The notes under the pieces are model-generated. The model was not told the DNA's origin and made no database searches. It saw only the letters and a list, made by a program, of their open reading frames with translations. From assembly GCA_964624625.1 (NCBI GenBank), contig CAZUXW010000001.1:72176-136175 (forward strand): a stretch of DNA of 64,000 bases, in the 5' to 3' direction. The position numbers and the translations under genes are program-made. The DNA is from PALSA-1180 sp964624625. GTDB taxonomy: Bacteria; Oederibacteriota; Muellerivitia; Muellerivitales; Muellerivitaceae. Below, piece by piece: positions 18,401 to 25,971 of this stretch; positions within the stretch are counted from its first letter, which is position 1, and every line of letters begins with the position of its first letter.

Positions 18401-18537
18401 AAAAAATCCCGGACCCCGCATCAACAAGCGGGCCGGGATTATGAATGTCTCATAAATCACAACACCGCTTTAGCTCCCAGTTCGCCTCTTTTGAAGAAGC
18501 ACGGTCGGGGCAAGTTGGACATTAAAGCCTCACCGTT
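18401..18537 (-). promoter_or_regulatory. SAM-II-like riboswitch with terminator, copy RS1 (third in tandem, before the porin gene)
   Basis: Aptamer 18465-18537: P1 ACGGT pairs with ACCGT, the core is GGCTTTAA then CCAACTTGC, a variable hairpin GCTTCTT/AAGAGGC follows, and the 3' strand is GAGCTAAAGCGG. The terminator at 18401-18440 ends in six T on the minus strand. Its 5' arm contains CCCGCTT, which can pair with AAGCGG of the aptamer. It lies about 70 bp before the porin start. Confidence 0.78.
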
Positions 18538-18567
18538 TTGCGTCTTGAGCCAGATAGGATTCCGCGC

Positions 18568-18711
18568 AAAAAAATCCCAAACCACTTAGCGTCAGCGGTT
18601 TGGGATTATGGGAATTCCAATAATCTTCCACCGCTTTAGTCCCTGTTCCTCCGCTCCGAAATATTCGAAGCGAAGACGGCCGGGGCAAGTTGGTCTTAAA
18701 GCCTCGCCGGT
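18568..18711 (-). promoter_or_regulatory. SAM-II-like riboswitch with terminator, copy RS2 (middle of triple tandem)
   Basis: Aptamer 18631-18711: P1 CGGC pairs with GCCG, a covarying change from RS1. The core is GGCTTTAA then CCAACTTGC, followed by a long hairpin built on CTTCGCT/AGCGGAG. The 3' strand is GGGACTAAAGCGG, where the usual GC before TAAA is AC, the only core deviation of this kind among the ten. The terminator at 18568-18607 (AATCCCAAACCGCT and its inverse, then seven T) contains ACCGCT, able to pair with AGCGGT. Confidence 0.75.
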
Positions 18712-18778
18712 GCGATCAAACCGAATTTACCTGTTTTTTGGCCCTTTTTCCGCCTCAAGCGGTCAAAAAGCCCTTAAA

Positions 18779-18908
18779 ACAAAAAACCCGGGCCGCTTTA
18801 AAAGCGGTCCGGGTTTAGGAGAAATCCCTATAACTCTTTTTCCGCTTTAGCTCGCTGTTTAGTTCTTTCGAACAACGCCGGAGCAAGTTGAAACTTAAAG
18901 CCCGCGTT
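18779..18908 (-). promoter_or_regulatory. SAM-II-like riboswitch with terminator, copy RS3 (promoter-proximal type)
   Basis: Aptamer 18842-18908: P1 CGC pairs with GCG, the core is GGCTTTAA then TCAACTTGC, the hairpin is GTTC-GAAA-GAAC and the 3' strand is GAGCTAAAGCGG. The terminator at 18779-18816 has a CCGCTTTTA arm, complementary to most of TAAAGCGG. It belongs to the promoter-proximal subtype shared with the copies at 19.7 and 35.9 kb and lies 12 bases after the promoter -10 box. Confidence 0.78.
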
Positions 18909-18919
18909 TGATGTGTTGA

Positions 18920-18948
18920 ATGTTATCCGATTACCATTTTCCTGTCAA
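18920..18948 (-). promoter_or_regulatory. Promoter of the porin/sulfate-binding protein operon
   Basis: A -35 box TTGACA (18943-18948) and a -10 box TAACAT (18920-18925) with a 17-base spacer on the minus strand. The riboswitch RS3 begins about 12 bases downstream, so transcription would start at its 5' edge. Confidence 0.8.
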
Positions 18949-19015
18949 CTAAAAATTTATTTTTTTTGCGCCTCAAGCCTTCTAACCTTTTTCCCTTAAA
19001 AAACGAATTCCAAAA

Positions 19016-19369
19016 CTAATTCAAACAGACGGATAGGACCGCTCTTCGATTCTTGAATTTTCGGCTCGATTGTTTTTCCGAAAACTTACCTTTCAACTTG
19101 AACCTCGTAACCAGGACCCTTTCAACCCTCCCGGCTCCGTCTGCGAAAACCTTTCCCCGAATGTCAAAGGGAATACGGCCGGTCACCCGAAAAGCGCCGC
19201 CACGCAAAATCAGGCTGATCTCCCGCCACTTTTCCGGAGGCAGCTGAAGCAGTCCCTCAAGATATTTAAGGCCCCATTCCGAAACACTTTGATGGGGGCT
19301 CCTTAATATGCGCTCCACTTCCCGAGACGCTTCCAGTGTCAAATCCACCTTAATCCCAATTGTCTCCAT
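19016..19369 (-). CDS. Uncharacterised small protein under tandem riboswitch control
   Basis: A protein of about 117 residues that I do not recognise. It starts METIGIKVDLTLEASREVERI and ends SVCLN; the last 25 residues are rich in Lys, Arg and Ser. The middle has EKWREISLILRGGAF and VTGRIPFDIRGKVF, which suggest a small alpha/beta fold; there is no signal peptide or membrane segment. The ATG at 19369 is preferred; a GTG lies three codons upstream. Two tandem SAM-II-like riboswitches and a strong promoter precede it, so it probably belongs to the sulfur-starvation response. Another promoter-riboswitch array starts 70 bp after it. Confidence 0.6.
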   Translation of the reverse strand: METIGIKVDLTLEASREVERILRSPHQSVSEWGLKYLEGLLQLPPEKWREISLILRGGAFRVTGRIPFDIRGKVFADGAGRVERVLVTRFKLKGKFSEKQSSRKFKNRRAVLSVCLN

Positions 19370-19450
19370 GGCATCCACCCTTTTCCGGGGAAAAGTTCCT
19401 ACCCCCTCCGGTATTAGAGGAACGACCGGTTCGCGTCCGGGGCGGAGCAA

Positions 19451-19594
19451 TAAACCCGGCCCCCTAATGAGCGGGTCGGGATATGGAAGAACCATGATCT
19501 CAACTCCGCTTTAGCTCCCTGTTTTCGGGGTTTTCCGCAATCAAGGAAACCCACGCTCCGGCCGGGGCAAGTTGGAAATTAAAGCCTCACCGGT
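19451..19594 (-). promoter_or_regulatory. SAM-II-like riboswitch with terminator, copy RS4 (second in tandem, before the small unknown gene)
   Basis: Aptamer 19506-19594: P1 CCGGT pairs with GCCGG, the core is GGCTTTAA then CCAACTTGC, the hairpin is GGGTTTCC/GGAAAACCC and the 3' strand is GAGCTAAAGCGG. The terminator at 19452-19480 (CCCGACCC against GGGGCCGGG) has a weak T tract (TTTATT). Its CCCGCT can pair with AGCGG. Switching here may be leakier than at the other copies. Confidence 0.72.
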
Positions 19595-19651
19595 ACGACC
19601 TAAAATCATCTTGAATCAAAATTCATACGCCGTCTCACCTAGGCAGAAAAC

Positions 19652-19781
19652 AAAAAACCCGGGCCGCTTTAAAAGCGGTCCGGGTTTAGGAGAATTCTCT
19701 TAAACACTGCAACCGCTTTAGCTCGCTGTTCGTTCCCTTTCGGAAACACGCCGGAGCAAGTTGGAAACTTAAAGCCCGCGT
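19652..19781 (-). promoter_or_regulatory. SAM-II-like riboswitch with terminator, copy RS5 (promoter-proximal type)
   Basis: Aptamer 19713-19781: P1 CGCGGGC region against GCTCCGGCG, core GGCTTTAA then CCAACTTGC, hairpin TTTCC-GAAA-GGGAA, 3' strand GAGCTAAAGCGGT. A dyad GTTTAAGAGAATTCTCCTAAAC-like element lies between aptamer and terminator. The terminator at 19652-19686 carries ACCGCTTTTA, complementary to TAAAGCGGT, and ends in six T. Confidence 0.78.
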
Positions 19782-19792
19782 TTGATGTTAGA

Positions 19793-19821
19793 AATGTATT
19801 CTAAGTGAATGCTCTTGTCAA
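19793..19821 (-). promoter_or_regulatory. Promoter of the small unknown gene
   Basis: A -35 box TTGACA (19816-19821) and a -10 box TACATT (19793-19798), spacer 17, on the minus strand. RS5 starts about 12 bases downstream. The layout matches the promoters at 18.9, 26.6 and 36.0 kb. Confidence 0.8.
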
Positions 19822-19850
19822 GGCCTTCTTTATTTTTTAAAGGACAGCTT

Positions 19851-20174
19851 TTAGCTCTTTTTGGAACGCCGCAGAATCTCCATTGCCGGAACGGTTTTTT
19901 CCCTGGCCATGGTGACCTTGGCGATCTCATCGATTTCCCTGGCCTCCGCCGCCGAAGGCCTGGCGAACCGTAATTCGACATGCTCGGCGACGACCCGGTA
20001 AACCATTTCGGCGATTTTCTTGGCCAGGGGGTGGTGTCCGAATTCCTCCCGGAGGGTCTTGGTCACCGCGTGGTCGATAAACTGGTTGACGCTTTTATAC
20101 CGCAGCTTGTTTTTGACCAAGCTCTCCAATTTCCGCTTCCCCATCCGGGGCCTGTAACTAATGACGCTTTCCAT
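19851..20174 (-). CDS. Ribbon-helix-helix-like small protein
   Basis: A 107-residue protein with KSVNQFIDHAVTKTLREEFG near residues 27-46, which resembles the second helix and following turn of ribbon-helix-helix (CopG/Arc-like) DNA-binding proteins, preceded by a short basic stretch SYRPRMGKRKLESL. The C-terminal half is helical and basic. It may be a regulator, but no target site is clear. No toxin-like gene is adjacent, so I do not call it an antitoxin. It lies between the TonB-linked operon and the promoter of the unknown small gene, and a possible promoter of its own lies at 20280-20309. Confidence 0.55.
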   Translation of the reverse strand: MESVISYRPRMGKRKLESLVKNKLRYKSVNQFIDHAVTKTLREEFGHHPLAKKIAEMVYRVVAEHVELRFARPSAAEAREIDEIAKVTMAREKTVPAMEILRRSKKS

Positions 20175-20547
20175 ATAATCATTCTCCGGTTTTTTTCGGG
20201 TATTGACGCGGAAGGCTTGTCAGAATCTCGGCCCCTTGGTTTTCTAAACGGGGGGGCTGCCTAGCGTCTGGCCGGGTTAATTGTATGCGAAAAAGCGCCT
20301 TTTAAACAAACGATTTCAGTCCAAGGTCCTTACGATCTCTTTTTTCACTGAAATTTCATCCCTTCCGAAAACCCCCTCAAGTCATTTAGGGGAAAACCAG
20401 CGCCAGGGACCTGGTGCAGGTCAAACATAGGTTTATATAATCCTATGCCCAAATACTCAACCTATCATTAATAAAAGTTACTCCACGGGGAAGAAAACCA
20501 TTTTTTTGATTTCCTTACCCGCGGAGAGACAAGCCAATGGATAAAAG
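20175..20547. other. Intergenic region with dyads and a possible promoter
   Basis: No gene is seen in these 373 bp. A possible minus-strand promoter (TTGTTT, 18-base spacer, TACAAT at 20280-20309) could serve the ribbon-helix-helix gene. Two dyads lie near 20408-20450: GACCTG-GTG-CAGGTC and CATAGG/CCTATG around an AT-rich loop. They could be operators or part of a transcript end for the upstream operon. No U-tract terminator is clear. Confidence 0.5.
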
Positions 20548-21564
20548 TTATTTAGGCTGGTATATCTGGTCGAAAACTCCGCCATCGGCGAAATAAGCGG
20601 CCTGGGCCTTCCGCCACCCGCCGAAAACCTTATTGATGGTGAAGACCCGCACCTTGGCGAAGGTCTTCAGGTATTTTTGAGAAACTTCCTTCAGCCTTGG
20701 CCGATAATGGTGTTTTGCTACGATTTCCTGGCCTTCGGGCGTGTAAAGGTATTGAAGGTAGGCTTTGGCGACATCGGTCGTGCCATGCCTTTCCGTATTC
20801 TTATCCACCCAGGCCACCGAGGGCTCCGCCAAGATGCTGACCGAGGGCGAAACGATCTCGAAATTGTCGGAACCGAATTCCTGAAGAGTCAGGTAGGCCT
20901 CGTTCTCCCAGGTCACCAGGACATCCCCGATCCCCCTTTGGGCAAAGGTAGTGGTGGATCCCCGGGAACCCGTATCCAAGACCGCCACGTTCTTATAGAA
21001 CTTCGACACGAATTCCCGCGCCTTATCCTCAATCCCGTACTTTTCCAAGGCATAGCCCCAAGCAGACAAAAAGACCCAACGAGAAGCCCCGCCGGTCTTG
21101 GGATTGGGGGTAACCAAGCTGACATCGGGCCTGACTAGGTCGTTCCAATCCTTGATGTTCTTCGGGTTCCCCTTACGGACCACGAAGCTGATCGTGGAAG
21201 TATAGGGCGAACTGTTATGGGGGAGCCGGAACTGCCAATCAAAGGCCAGTAATCCCGACTTTTCAGAGATCGCGTCGATGTCGTTGGCCAAGGCCAGGGT
21301 CACCACATCCGCCTCCAATCCATCGATCACAGCCCGGGCCTGTTTGCCCGAACCACCGTGGGATTGTTGGATCGTCACGTCTTGTCCTGTTTTCTTCTTC
21401 CAGTAGTCCGCGAAAACCTGGTTATATTCTTGGTACATTTCCCGAGTCGGATCATAGGAGACGTTTAACAACTTCGCTTCCCCCGTCCCCTCGGCCGCCG
21501 CGGACAAAGCCCCACAGAACAAGACCAGAGCCAGCCCCCAAAATCTTTTCTTGATTCCCTTCAT
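20548..21564 (-). CDS. Periplasmic sulfate-binding protein (copy 2)
   Basis: A second exported sulfate/thiosulfate-binding protein, 338 residues, very similar throughout to the one at 16054-17070 (shared LLNVSYDPTRE, QSHGGSGKQARAVIDG, TINKVFGGW and FADGGVFDQIYQPK motifs). The signal peptide ends near SAA-AE. It lies 45 bp after the TonB-dependent receptor gene and is the last gene of the riboswitch-headed dsrE-exbBD-tonB-receptor operon. The start has GAGGAGG upstream. That setting suggests it takes over a ligand delivered by the receptor and hands it to the same CysTWA importer. Confidence 0.92.
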   Translation of the reverse strand: MKGIKKRFWGLALVLFCGALSAAAEGTGEAKLLNVSYDPTREMYQEYNQVFADYWKKKTGQDVTIQQSHGGSGKQARAVIDGLEADVVTLALANDIDAISEKSGLLAFDWQFRLPHNSSPYTSTISFVVRKGNPKNIKDWNDLVRPDVSLVTPNPKTGGASRWVFLSAWGYALEKYGIEDKAREFVSKFYKNVAVLDTGSRGSTTTFAQRGIGDVLVTWENEAYLTLQEFGSDNFEIVSPSVSILAEPSVAWVDKNTERHGTTDVAKAYLQYLYTPEGQEIVAKHHYRPRLKEVSQKYLKTFAKVRVFTINKVFGGWRKAQAAYFADGGVFDQIYQPK

Positions 21565-21609
21565 ATTCTCCTCCTCTTTCTCTCAAAAAATGGACCGGCA
21601 ATTTCTAAA

Positions 21610-24078
21610 TCAAAACAGACTCAAACGTCCCCCGATGTTAAGCACGATCCCGGGGTTCAACAGGTTGTTGTAATACCGAACGTCCAGCAAATTGACCACC
21701 CCCGCCGACAAGGTGATGTCGGAGACTTTGTAACGGATCTTCAAATTCAGGGTGGAAAAGGCGTCGAAGCTCCCCTGTACGCCCTTGACAGTGTCAGTGT
21801 TGTTCGCTGTCAGGAATTCGGCATCGTGATAGGTATCCCAAATGGAGATGGCCCAGCGGTCCACATTGATATCCCCGCCAATATTGAAAATGACCGGCGA
21901 AACAAAGGGCACCTGCTTTCCCACAGCGGACGGCAGGACATCGTCCTGGACGAACCGCGAGGCGATAACGGTGGTATTGCCGTAAACCTTTAGGAACGGG
22001 AATACCTTCTGCCGGATCTCAGCGTCGAAGCCCTGGATATCCGCGACGCCGGCGTTCTGATACTCGGTGGTCGTAAAGGTTCCGACCTTCGTGCTTTGTG
22101 CGTAAATAAGATTCGTGAAATAATTATCGAAGAAAGTCGTCGAAACGGTGGTGCCAGTCGGGAATTCATATTCCCCCCCCACCTCCGAACCCAAGTCCTC
22201 TTCCGGCAAGAGGGACGGGTTGGGAATGGATGCCGAAGTGGCTGTGCTGCCGATATTGGTCAACTCGAAAGGGGCCGGCGGATTGAACGCCGTCCCGATG
22301 GAGGCCCTCAAGCTACCATGCTCGTTCAACTTTAATACCAGGCTGGCTTTCGGGTTGAAGCTGGTAAAGGCGTTTTGGGTATAACTGCTGGAAGTGGCGG
22401 TCGACTGGTTGTAGATATGGATATTGGTCGGTTCCCAGTAATCCAGCCTGGCTCCCAATACCAATGACAACGGATTGAAAATTTTCCATTGATCCTGGGC
22501 ATAGGCCCCCGCAATGGTCTCCAGAAGACCCGTATTTGAACCGGGGACCTGCGTGCCTACATTAATATTGGTCCAATTGGGGTAATTAACCTGATAAAGA
22601 TCAGTGGTCACATGTTCCAGGGAAAAGCCCGTGATGATTTCATGGTTGTCCAGGCGCCAGTCGAACTGAGCGTCCCCATAGGCCTGCCAATTGCCGAACC
22701 AGGGCCCCAAAATCTGGCCTATGACCGCCCCCCCAAAAGCGGTGGTGGTGGTCGGCGGTAGTGCGTTTTCCGATTGCAGATGGGGTCCATCGGTGTAATC
22801 GCCGTTCACCGTAAGATCTAGATCCGGGTTAAGTTTTAGTTTGTACTCGAGGTAGGCCGCCGCGAAAGAATTTTGACCGGGCGTAGTCAAAAACTGGGAT
22901 TGGGTTATTTTTAAGATCTGTCCGGTCCCCGCCAGCGAAACGGCCCCGCTCGAAATGGTGTTCCCGGTAGTCGCGTCCGTGAGATACGACGCTCCAATCT
23001 CACCCTGCTGATCGGCGGTTGGTTGGTCCCAATAGGAGTAATTCAATAAAAGACTCAGGGAGTTGTCGGTGTCCGGCGTCCAAAATAATTTAGCGGAAAG
23101 GTTGTCATTTTCCAGAACGGTCGGAGCGGCGAGACCGATGTTATAAATGGGGGCGCCGATACTGTTCGTGGTTGGAATGGCGCCTTTCACCGTGTTATTG
23201 ACGACGATCGTCGCAGCCACTGAAGCGGCCAAAGGCGAGGCCTGAATATATTGGTAATCCGTATAACCCGCCACATGGGTATTCTCAATACCAAAAAAAA
23301 CCGCGAAACTCTTGTCGATCCTTTTTTGATAATCGATATCGGTGGTGCGTTGGTTGGTACTGTCCCAGTTTTCGCTAAAATCAAATTCTTCCCCCAATGG
23401 TTCCTTGGTAATGATATTGATCACTCCCCCGACGGCGTCCTTGCCGTAAAGCGAGGAGAAGGGACCCTCAGCGACCTCCACATGGTCGACCAGCGGGCTG
23501 GGGATCCGGTTCCAGAAAACCCGCTCGTTATAGGCCTGGTTGAAGGGGAATCCATCGACCAGCACCAAGGTATTGTCATAACCCGAAATTCCGCGCGTAA
23601 TGACCGTGGCCGCCTGTCCGCCCTGGGCGACACGGGAAACTTCCACCCCCGAAATGGTTCCAAGCGCGTCATCGAAATAATTCACGTCCTTTCCTTGGAT
23701 ATCGCTCTGGGTCACGATCTCCACTTGGGCGGGCGAATCTAGGACTTTTAATTTGGTTTTGGTCCCCGTGATGACCACGGCGTTCAACTCATAATCCGGA
23801 ACAGAGTCCGCTTGATCCGGTAATGTCGGCGCGGGAGTTGGACTCGTGGTAGGAACGGGTGTCTCCGCCGGGTTGGCAGCGGATTGAGAGGTCTCCCGAA
23901 TTTTTTTGGCCCGATGATGATGGTGGACCGGTGTGGTTTGGGGGGCAAGAGCCTCCTTGGCCGTTATCGTGGGGTCGGGGGTTAGAACCGGATCGGCCCA
24001 AGCCAAGATCGTTGAGCCCGATAATATAATTCCAAAACTTAAAACCAACCCAAAAATGCCTCCGAGTGTCCGTTCCAT
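21610..24078 (-). CDS. TonB-dependent outer-membrane receptor
   Basis: An 822-residue outer-membrane receptor with a signal peptide (ending near AWA-DP), a Pro/Thr-rich stretch (residues about 60-95), a TonB-box-like YELNAVVITG, a plug domain (DSPAQVEIVTQSDIQG, VLVDGFPFNQ, VEVAEGPFSSLYGKDAVGGVINIITK) and a 22-strand-type barrel ending NIGGRLSLF with the terminal Phe expected for Bam assembly. It imports a scarce ligand with energy from TonB-ExbBD. Its operon also holds a DsrE-like protein and a sulfate-binding protein behind sulfur-linked riboswitches, so the ligand is probably a sulfur compound rather than iron or cobalamin; this is inference. Confidence 0.9.
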   Translation of the reverse strand: MERTLGGIFGLVLSFGIILSGSTILAWADPVLTPDPTITAKEALAPQTTPVHHHHRAKKIRETSQSAANPAETPVPTTSPTPAPTLPDQADSVPDYELNAVVITGTKTKLKVLDSPAQVEIVTQSDIQGKDVNYFDDALGTISGVEVSRVAQGGQAATVITRGISGYDNTLVLVDGFPFNQAYNERVFWNRIPSPLVDHVEVAEGPFSSLYGKDAVGGVINIITKEPLGEEFDFSENWDSTNQRTTDIDYQKRIDKSFAVFFGIENTHVAGYTDYQYIQASPLAASVAATIVVNNTVKGAIPTTNSIGAPIYNIGLAAPTVLENDNLSAKLFWTPDTDNSLSLLLNYSYWDQPTADQQGEIGASYLTDATTGNTISSGAVSLAGTGQILKITQSQFLTTPGQNSFAAAYLEYKLKLNPDLDLTVNGDYTDGPHLQSENALPPTTTTAFGGAVIGQILGPWFGNWQAYGDAQFDWRLDNHEIITGFSLEHVTTDLYQVNYPNWTNINVGTQVPGSNTGLLETIAGAYAQDQWKIFNPLSLVLGARLDYWEPTNIHIYNQSTATSSSYTQNAFTSFNPKASLVLKLNEHGSLRASIGTAFNPPAPFELTNIGSTATSASIPNPSLLPEEDLGSEVGGEYEFPTGTTVSTTFFDNYFTNLIYAQSTKVGTFTTTEYQNAGVADIQGFDAEIRQKVFPFLKVYGNTTVIASRFVQDDVLPSAVGKQVPFVSPVIFNIGGDINVDRWAISIWDTYHDAEFLTANNTDTVKGVQGSFDAFSTLNLKIRYKVSDITLSAGVVNLLDVRYYNNLLNPGIVLNIGGRLSLF

Positions 24079-24151
24079 GTTTTATCCTTTTGATTCAAAT
24101 TGATCGGCCCAGCCATCAACTCAGTGAACAACGTGTCTAGAAAACTTAAAA

Positions 24152-24721
24152 TTACCCCAATAGTTGAAAAACGATCGGCAAAATGACTTCACAAGCAACC
24201 GGCGATCCTTGCGCATCGTAGGCCGGTGTAAATATTCCTTCCCTGACTTTCTCCACCGCGAACTGATCCAACACTTCGTAACTGCTTCCTTTAAACAGCC
24301 TCGCGTCCCGTACTTTTCCTTCCGTGTCAATCCGCACCACAACTATCACTTTTCCGGCGCCACCCAAGGAACGGGCCACGGCCGGGTAACTGTCGGGATC
24401 GATCAAATTTCCGACCCAACGGGGCCGATGGGCGGTTTGAGACGCCGGGACCCAAACGCTTTTTTCTTCCAACGGCTTTTCTTTTTCAGGCTCAACTTTT
24501 TTGACAGCGTTGTGATGCTTCTTATTGGGGATAACCCATTCCTCCGCGGGTTTAACTTGGGCCAGCTGGGAAACCTGCAAAGACGCGATGGTCAAGTCCA
24601 AATTCGCCAAAATCGTTTGGGAATGGCGGAATAGGGACAGGTACAAAACCCCCACCAATCCCGCGTGCATCAAAAAGGAAAGGCCCGTATCTCCGATCAA
24701 GTTGCTTTCGTTCCCCTTCAT
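24152..24721 (-). CDS. tonB: Energy transducer TonB
   Basis: A 189-residue protein with one N-terminal membrane segment (FLMHAGLVGVLYLSLF), a Lys/Glu/Pro-rich periplasmic linker (KKVEPEKEKPLEEK) and a C-terminal TonB domain (YPAVARSLGGAGKVIVVVRIDTEGKV, ARLFKGSSYEVLDQFAVEKV, FTPA). It couples the proton-driven ExbBD motor to the outer-membrane receptor encoded just downstream. AGGAGG precedes the ATG, and exbD ends 9 bp upstream. The dedicated TonB in the same operon as its receptor suggests a closed uptake system. Confidence 0.92.
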   Translation of the reverse strand: MKGNESNLIGDTGLSFLMHAGLVGVLYLSLFRHSQTILANLDLTIASLQVSQLAQVKPAEEWVIPNKKHHNAVKKVEPEKEKPLEEKSVWVPASQTAHRPRWVGNLIDPDSYPAVARSLGGAGKVIVVVRIDTEGKVRDARLFKGSSYEVLDQFAVEKVREGIFTPAYDAQGSPVACEVILPIVFQLLG

Positions 24722-24730
24722 AACAGCCTC

Positions 24731-25132
24731 CTATTTTTCGGAAGCGAGGGCCACGCGTGAGACGCCCGCTTGTTTAATAAGATCCAAAACGTTGATCACT
24801 TGTTGATAGGGAAGTTTTCGGTCCGCCGCCAAAGTAACCCGCGTGTTGGGGTTGGAACTTACCTCTCTCGTTAGGGCCGCCTTCAGGTTTGCCTCGGTCG
24901 TTTTGGCGCTCTTATAAAGCAATTCCCCCTTTTCATCGACCGCGACCGACAAACTGACAGTAGTGGAGGTTTCCTGGTTCTGCGTTTTTGGGATGTTGAT
25001 CTTCAAACCCGATTCGGAAACAAAGCTAGCCGTGACCATGAAAATAATCAAAAGAACCATCATGATATCGACCATCGGGGTAATGTTGATTCCCGTTACC
25101 GTACCGTCGTCATCGATATAATTCGCGCTCAT
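24731..25132 (-). CDS. exbD: Biopolymer transport protein ExbD
   Basis: A 133-residue inner-membrane protein with the family pattern: a cytoplasmic N-terminus (GINITPMVDIMMVLLIIFMV, with the proton-path Asp), one membrane segment, and a periplasmic domain carrying RVTLAADRKLPYQQVINVLDLIKQAGV. It forms the motor with ExbB and TonB. Its start overlaps the exbB stop as ATGA (25129-25132). The order exbB-exbD-tonB-receptor is intact. Confidence 0.95.
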   Translation of the reverse strand: MSANYIDDDGTVTGINITPMVDIMMVLLIIFMVTASFVSESGLKINIPKTQNQETSTTVSLSVAVDEKGELLYKSAKTTEANLKAALTREVSSNPNTRVTLAADRKLPYQQVINVLDLIKQAGVSRVALASEK

Positions 25133-25803
25133 ACCGCTGCCTCCTTCTTGAACTGATGTCTTACCGCCCGGCGCAACTGACCTTCACTTTCGTCCTTGAG
25201 ATAAACCTGGAACAAATGGATGAGGCTTTGGGTGTTGGCTAATTTCTTTTTGAGTTCCGTTTGGAAGATGTTGTTGGCGATCACTGCCGGTAGGGCTACC
25301 AGAATCCCAAAAGCGGTGGCGACGAGGGCGGAGGAGATTCCCGCCATGACCACCGAAACCCCCGAGCTCCCACTGAGGGCCAGGTCGTTGAAGGCCTTGA
25401 TGACCCCCAAAACCGTTCCCAAGAGGCCGATGAAAGGGGCGTTATTGCCCAGCGTTCCGAGCACAATGAGATTCCTCTCTAAACGGCTACGCTCTAGAAC
25501 CAACCGGGAGGTCATCGCCTCTTCCACGGAGGCATAACCCTTGAAGAGATTGCTCAACCCCGCCGAAGCCACCCGGGTCTCGACACCCTTCGCGTTCTGA
25601 ACCAGATCCTTGGCAGCGGCCAAATTTCCCTTTTCCAGGAAGCCGGTCAAACGGTCAATGAATTCCGGGAAAAGGACCCGGCTCCGAACGAATACCCTCC
25701 AGCGTTCAATGATGACACCCACGGAAAACACGCTCGCGCCCAGCAACAACCACAGAACCCACACATCACCCAATAGGGCCAATTTCTTGAATATTTCCGC
25801 CAT
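25129..25803 (-). CDS. exbB: Biopolymer transport protein ExbB (MotA/TolQ/ExbB family)
   Basis: A 224-residue proton-channel subunit with three membrane segments; the conserved region reads TLGNNAPFIGLLGTVLGVIKAFNDLA and AGISSALVATAFGILVALPAVIANN. I chose the ATG at 25803 (MAEIFKKLALLG) because GGAGG stands six bases upstream; the longer open frame to 25959 runs through a riboswitch. The gene is thus headed by riboswitch RS6 inside an operon whose first gene is the DsrE-like one. It works with ExbD and TonB to energise the receptor. Confidence 0.95.
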   Translation of the reverse strand: MAEIFKKLALLGDVWVLWLLLGASVFSVGVIIERWRVFVRSRVLFPEFIDRLTGFLEKGNLAAAKDLVQNAKGVETRVASAGLSNLFKGYASVEEAMTSRLVLERSRLERNLIVLGTLGNNAPFIGLLGTVLGVIKAFNDLALSGSSGVSVVMAGISSALVATAFGILVALPAVIANNIFQTELKKKLANTQSLIHLFQVYLKDESEGQLRRAVRHQFKKEAAV

Positions 25804-25825
25804 CCCCATCCTCCTCACCCAAAAT

Positions 25826-25953
25826 AAAAAAACCCGATCCACTTTTGAGCGGATCGGGTTCTGAGAAATCTCATGGCCTTGAAACCGCTTTAGCTCCCTG
25901 TTCTTTCCTTTTGGGAAACGGCCGGGGCAAGTTGGACTTAAAGCCTCGCCGGA
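25826..25953 (-). promoter_or_regulatory. SAM-II-like riboswitch with terminator, copy RS6 (intra-operon, between dsrE-like gene and exbB)
   Basis: Aptamer 25885-25953: P1 CGGC pairs with GCCG, core GGCTTTAA then CCAACTTGC, hairpin TTTCC-CAAAA-GGAAA, 3' strand GAGCTAAAGCGG. The terminator at 25826-25860 (AACCCGATCCGCT and its inverse, then seven T) contains CCGCT, complementary to AGCGG. There is no promoter in the 19 bp between this copy and the preceding gene, so it gates read-through into exbB. Confidence 0.78.
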
Positions 25954-25971
25954 AAACACAATCTTGAACTT

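Noticed and set aside
18065..18850. Plus-strand open frames running through the porin start and riboswitches RS1 and RS2
   Set aside because: They are antisense to a clear signal-peptide gene and to structured RNAs, show no family signature, and have no ribosome-binding site.
18401..19781. Regularly repeated hairpins as a CRISPR array or mobile repeat
   Set aside because: Spacing is irregular, copies differ at compensatory positions and each has its own terminator before sulfur genes, which fits riboswitches.
19851..20174. Toxin-antitoxin module with the ribbon-helix-helix protein as antitoxin
   Set aside because: No toxin-like gene overlaps or adjoins; neighbours are a binding-protein gene and a riboswitch promoter.
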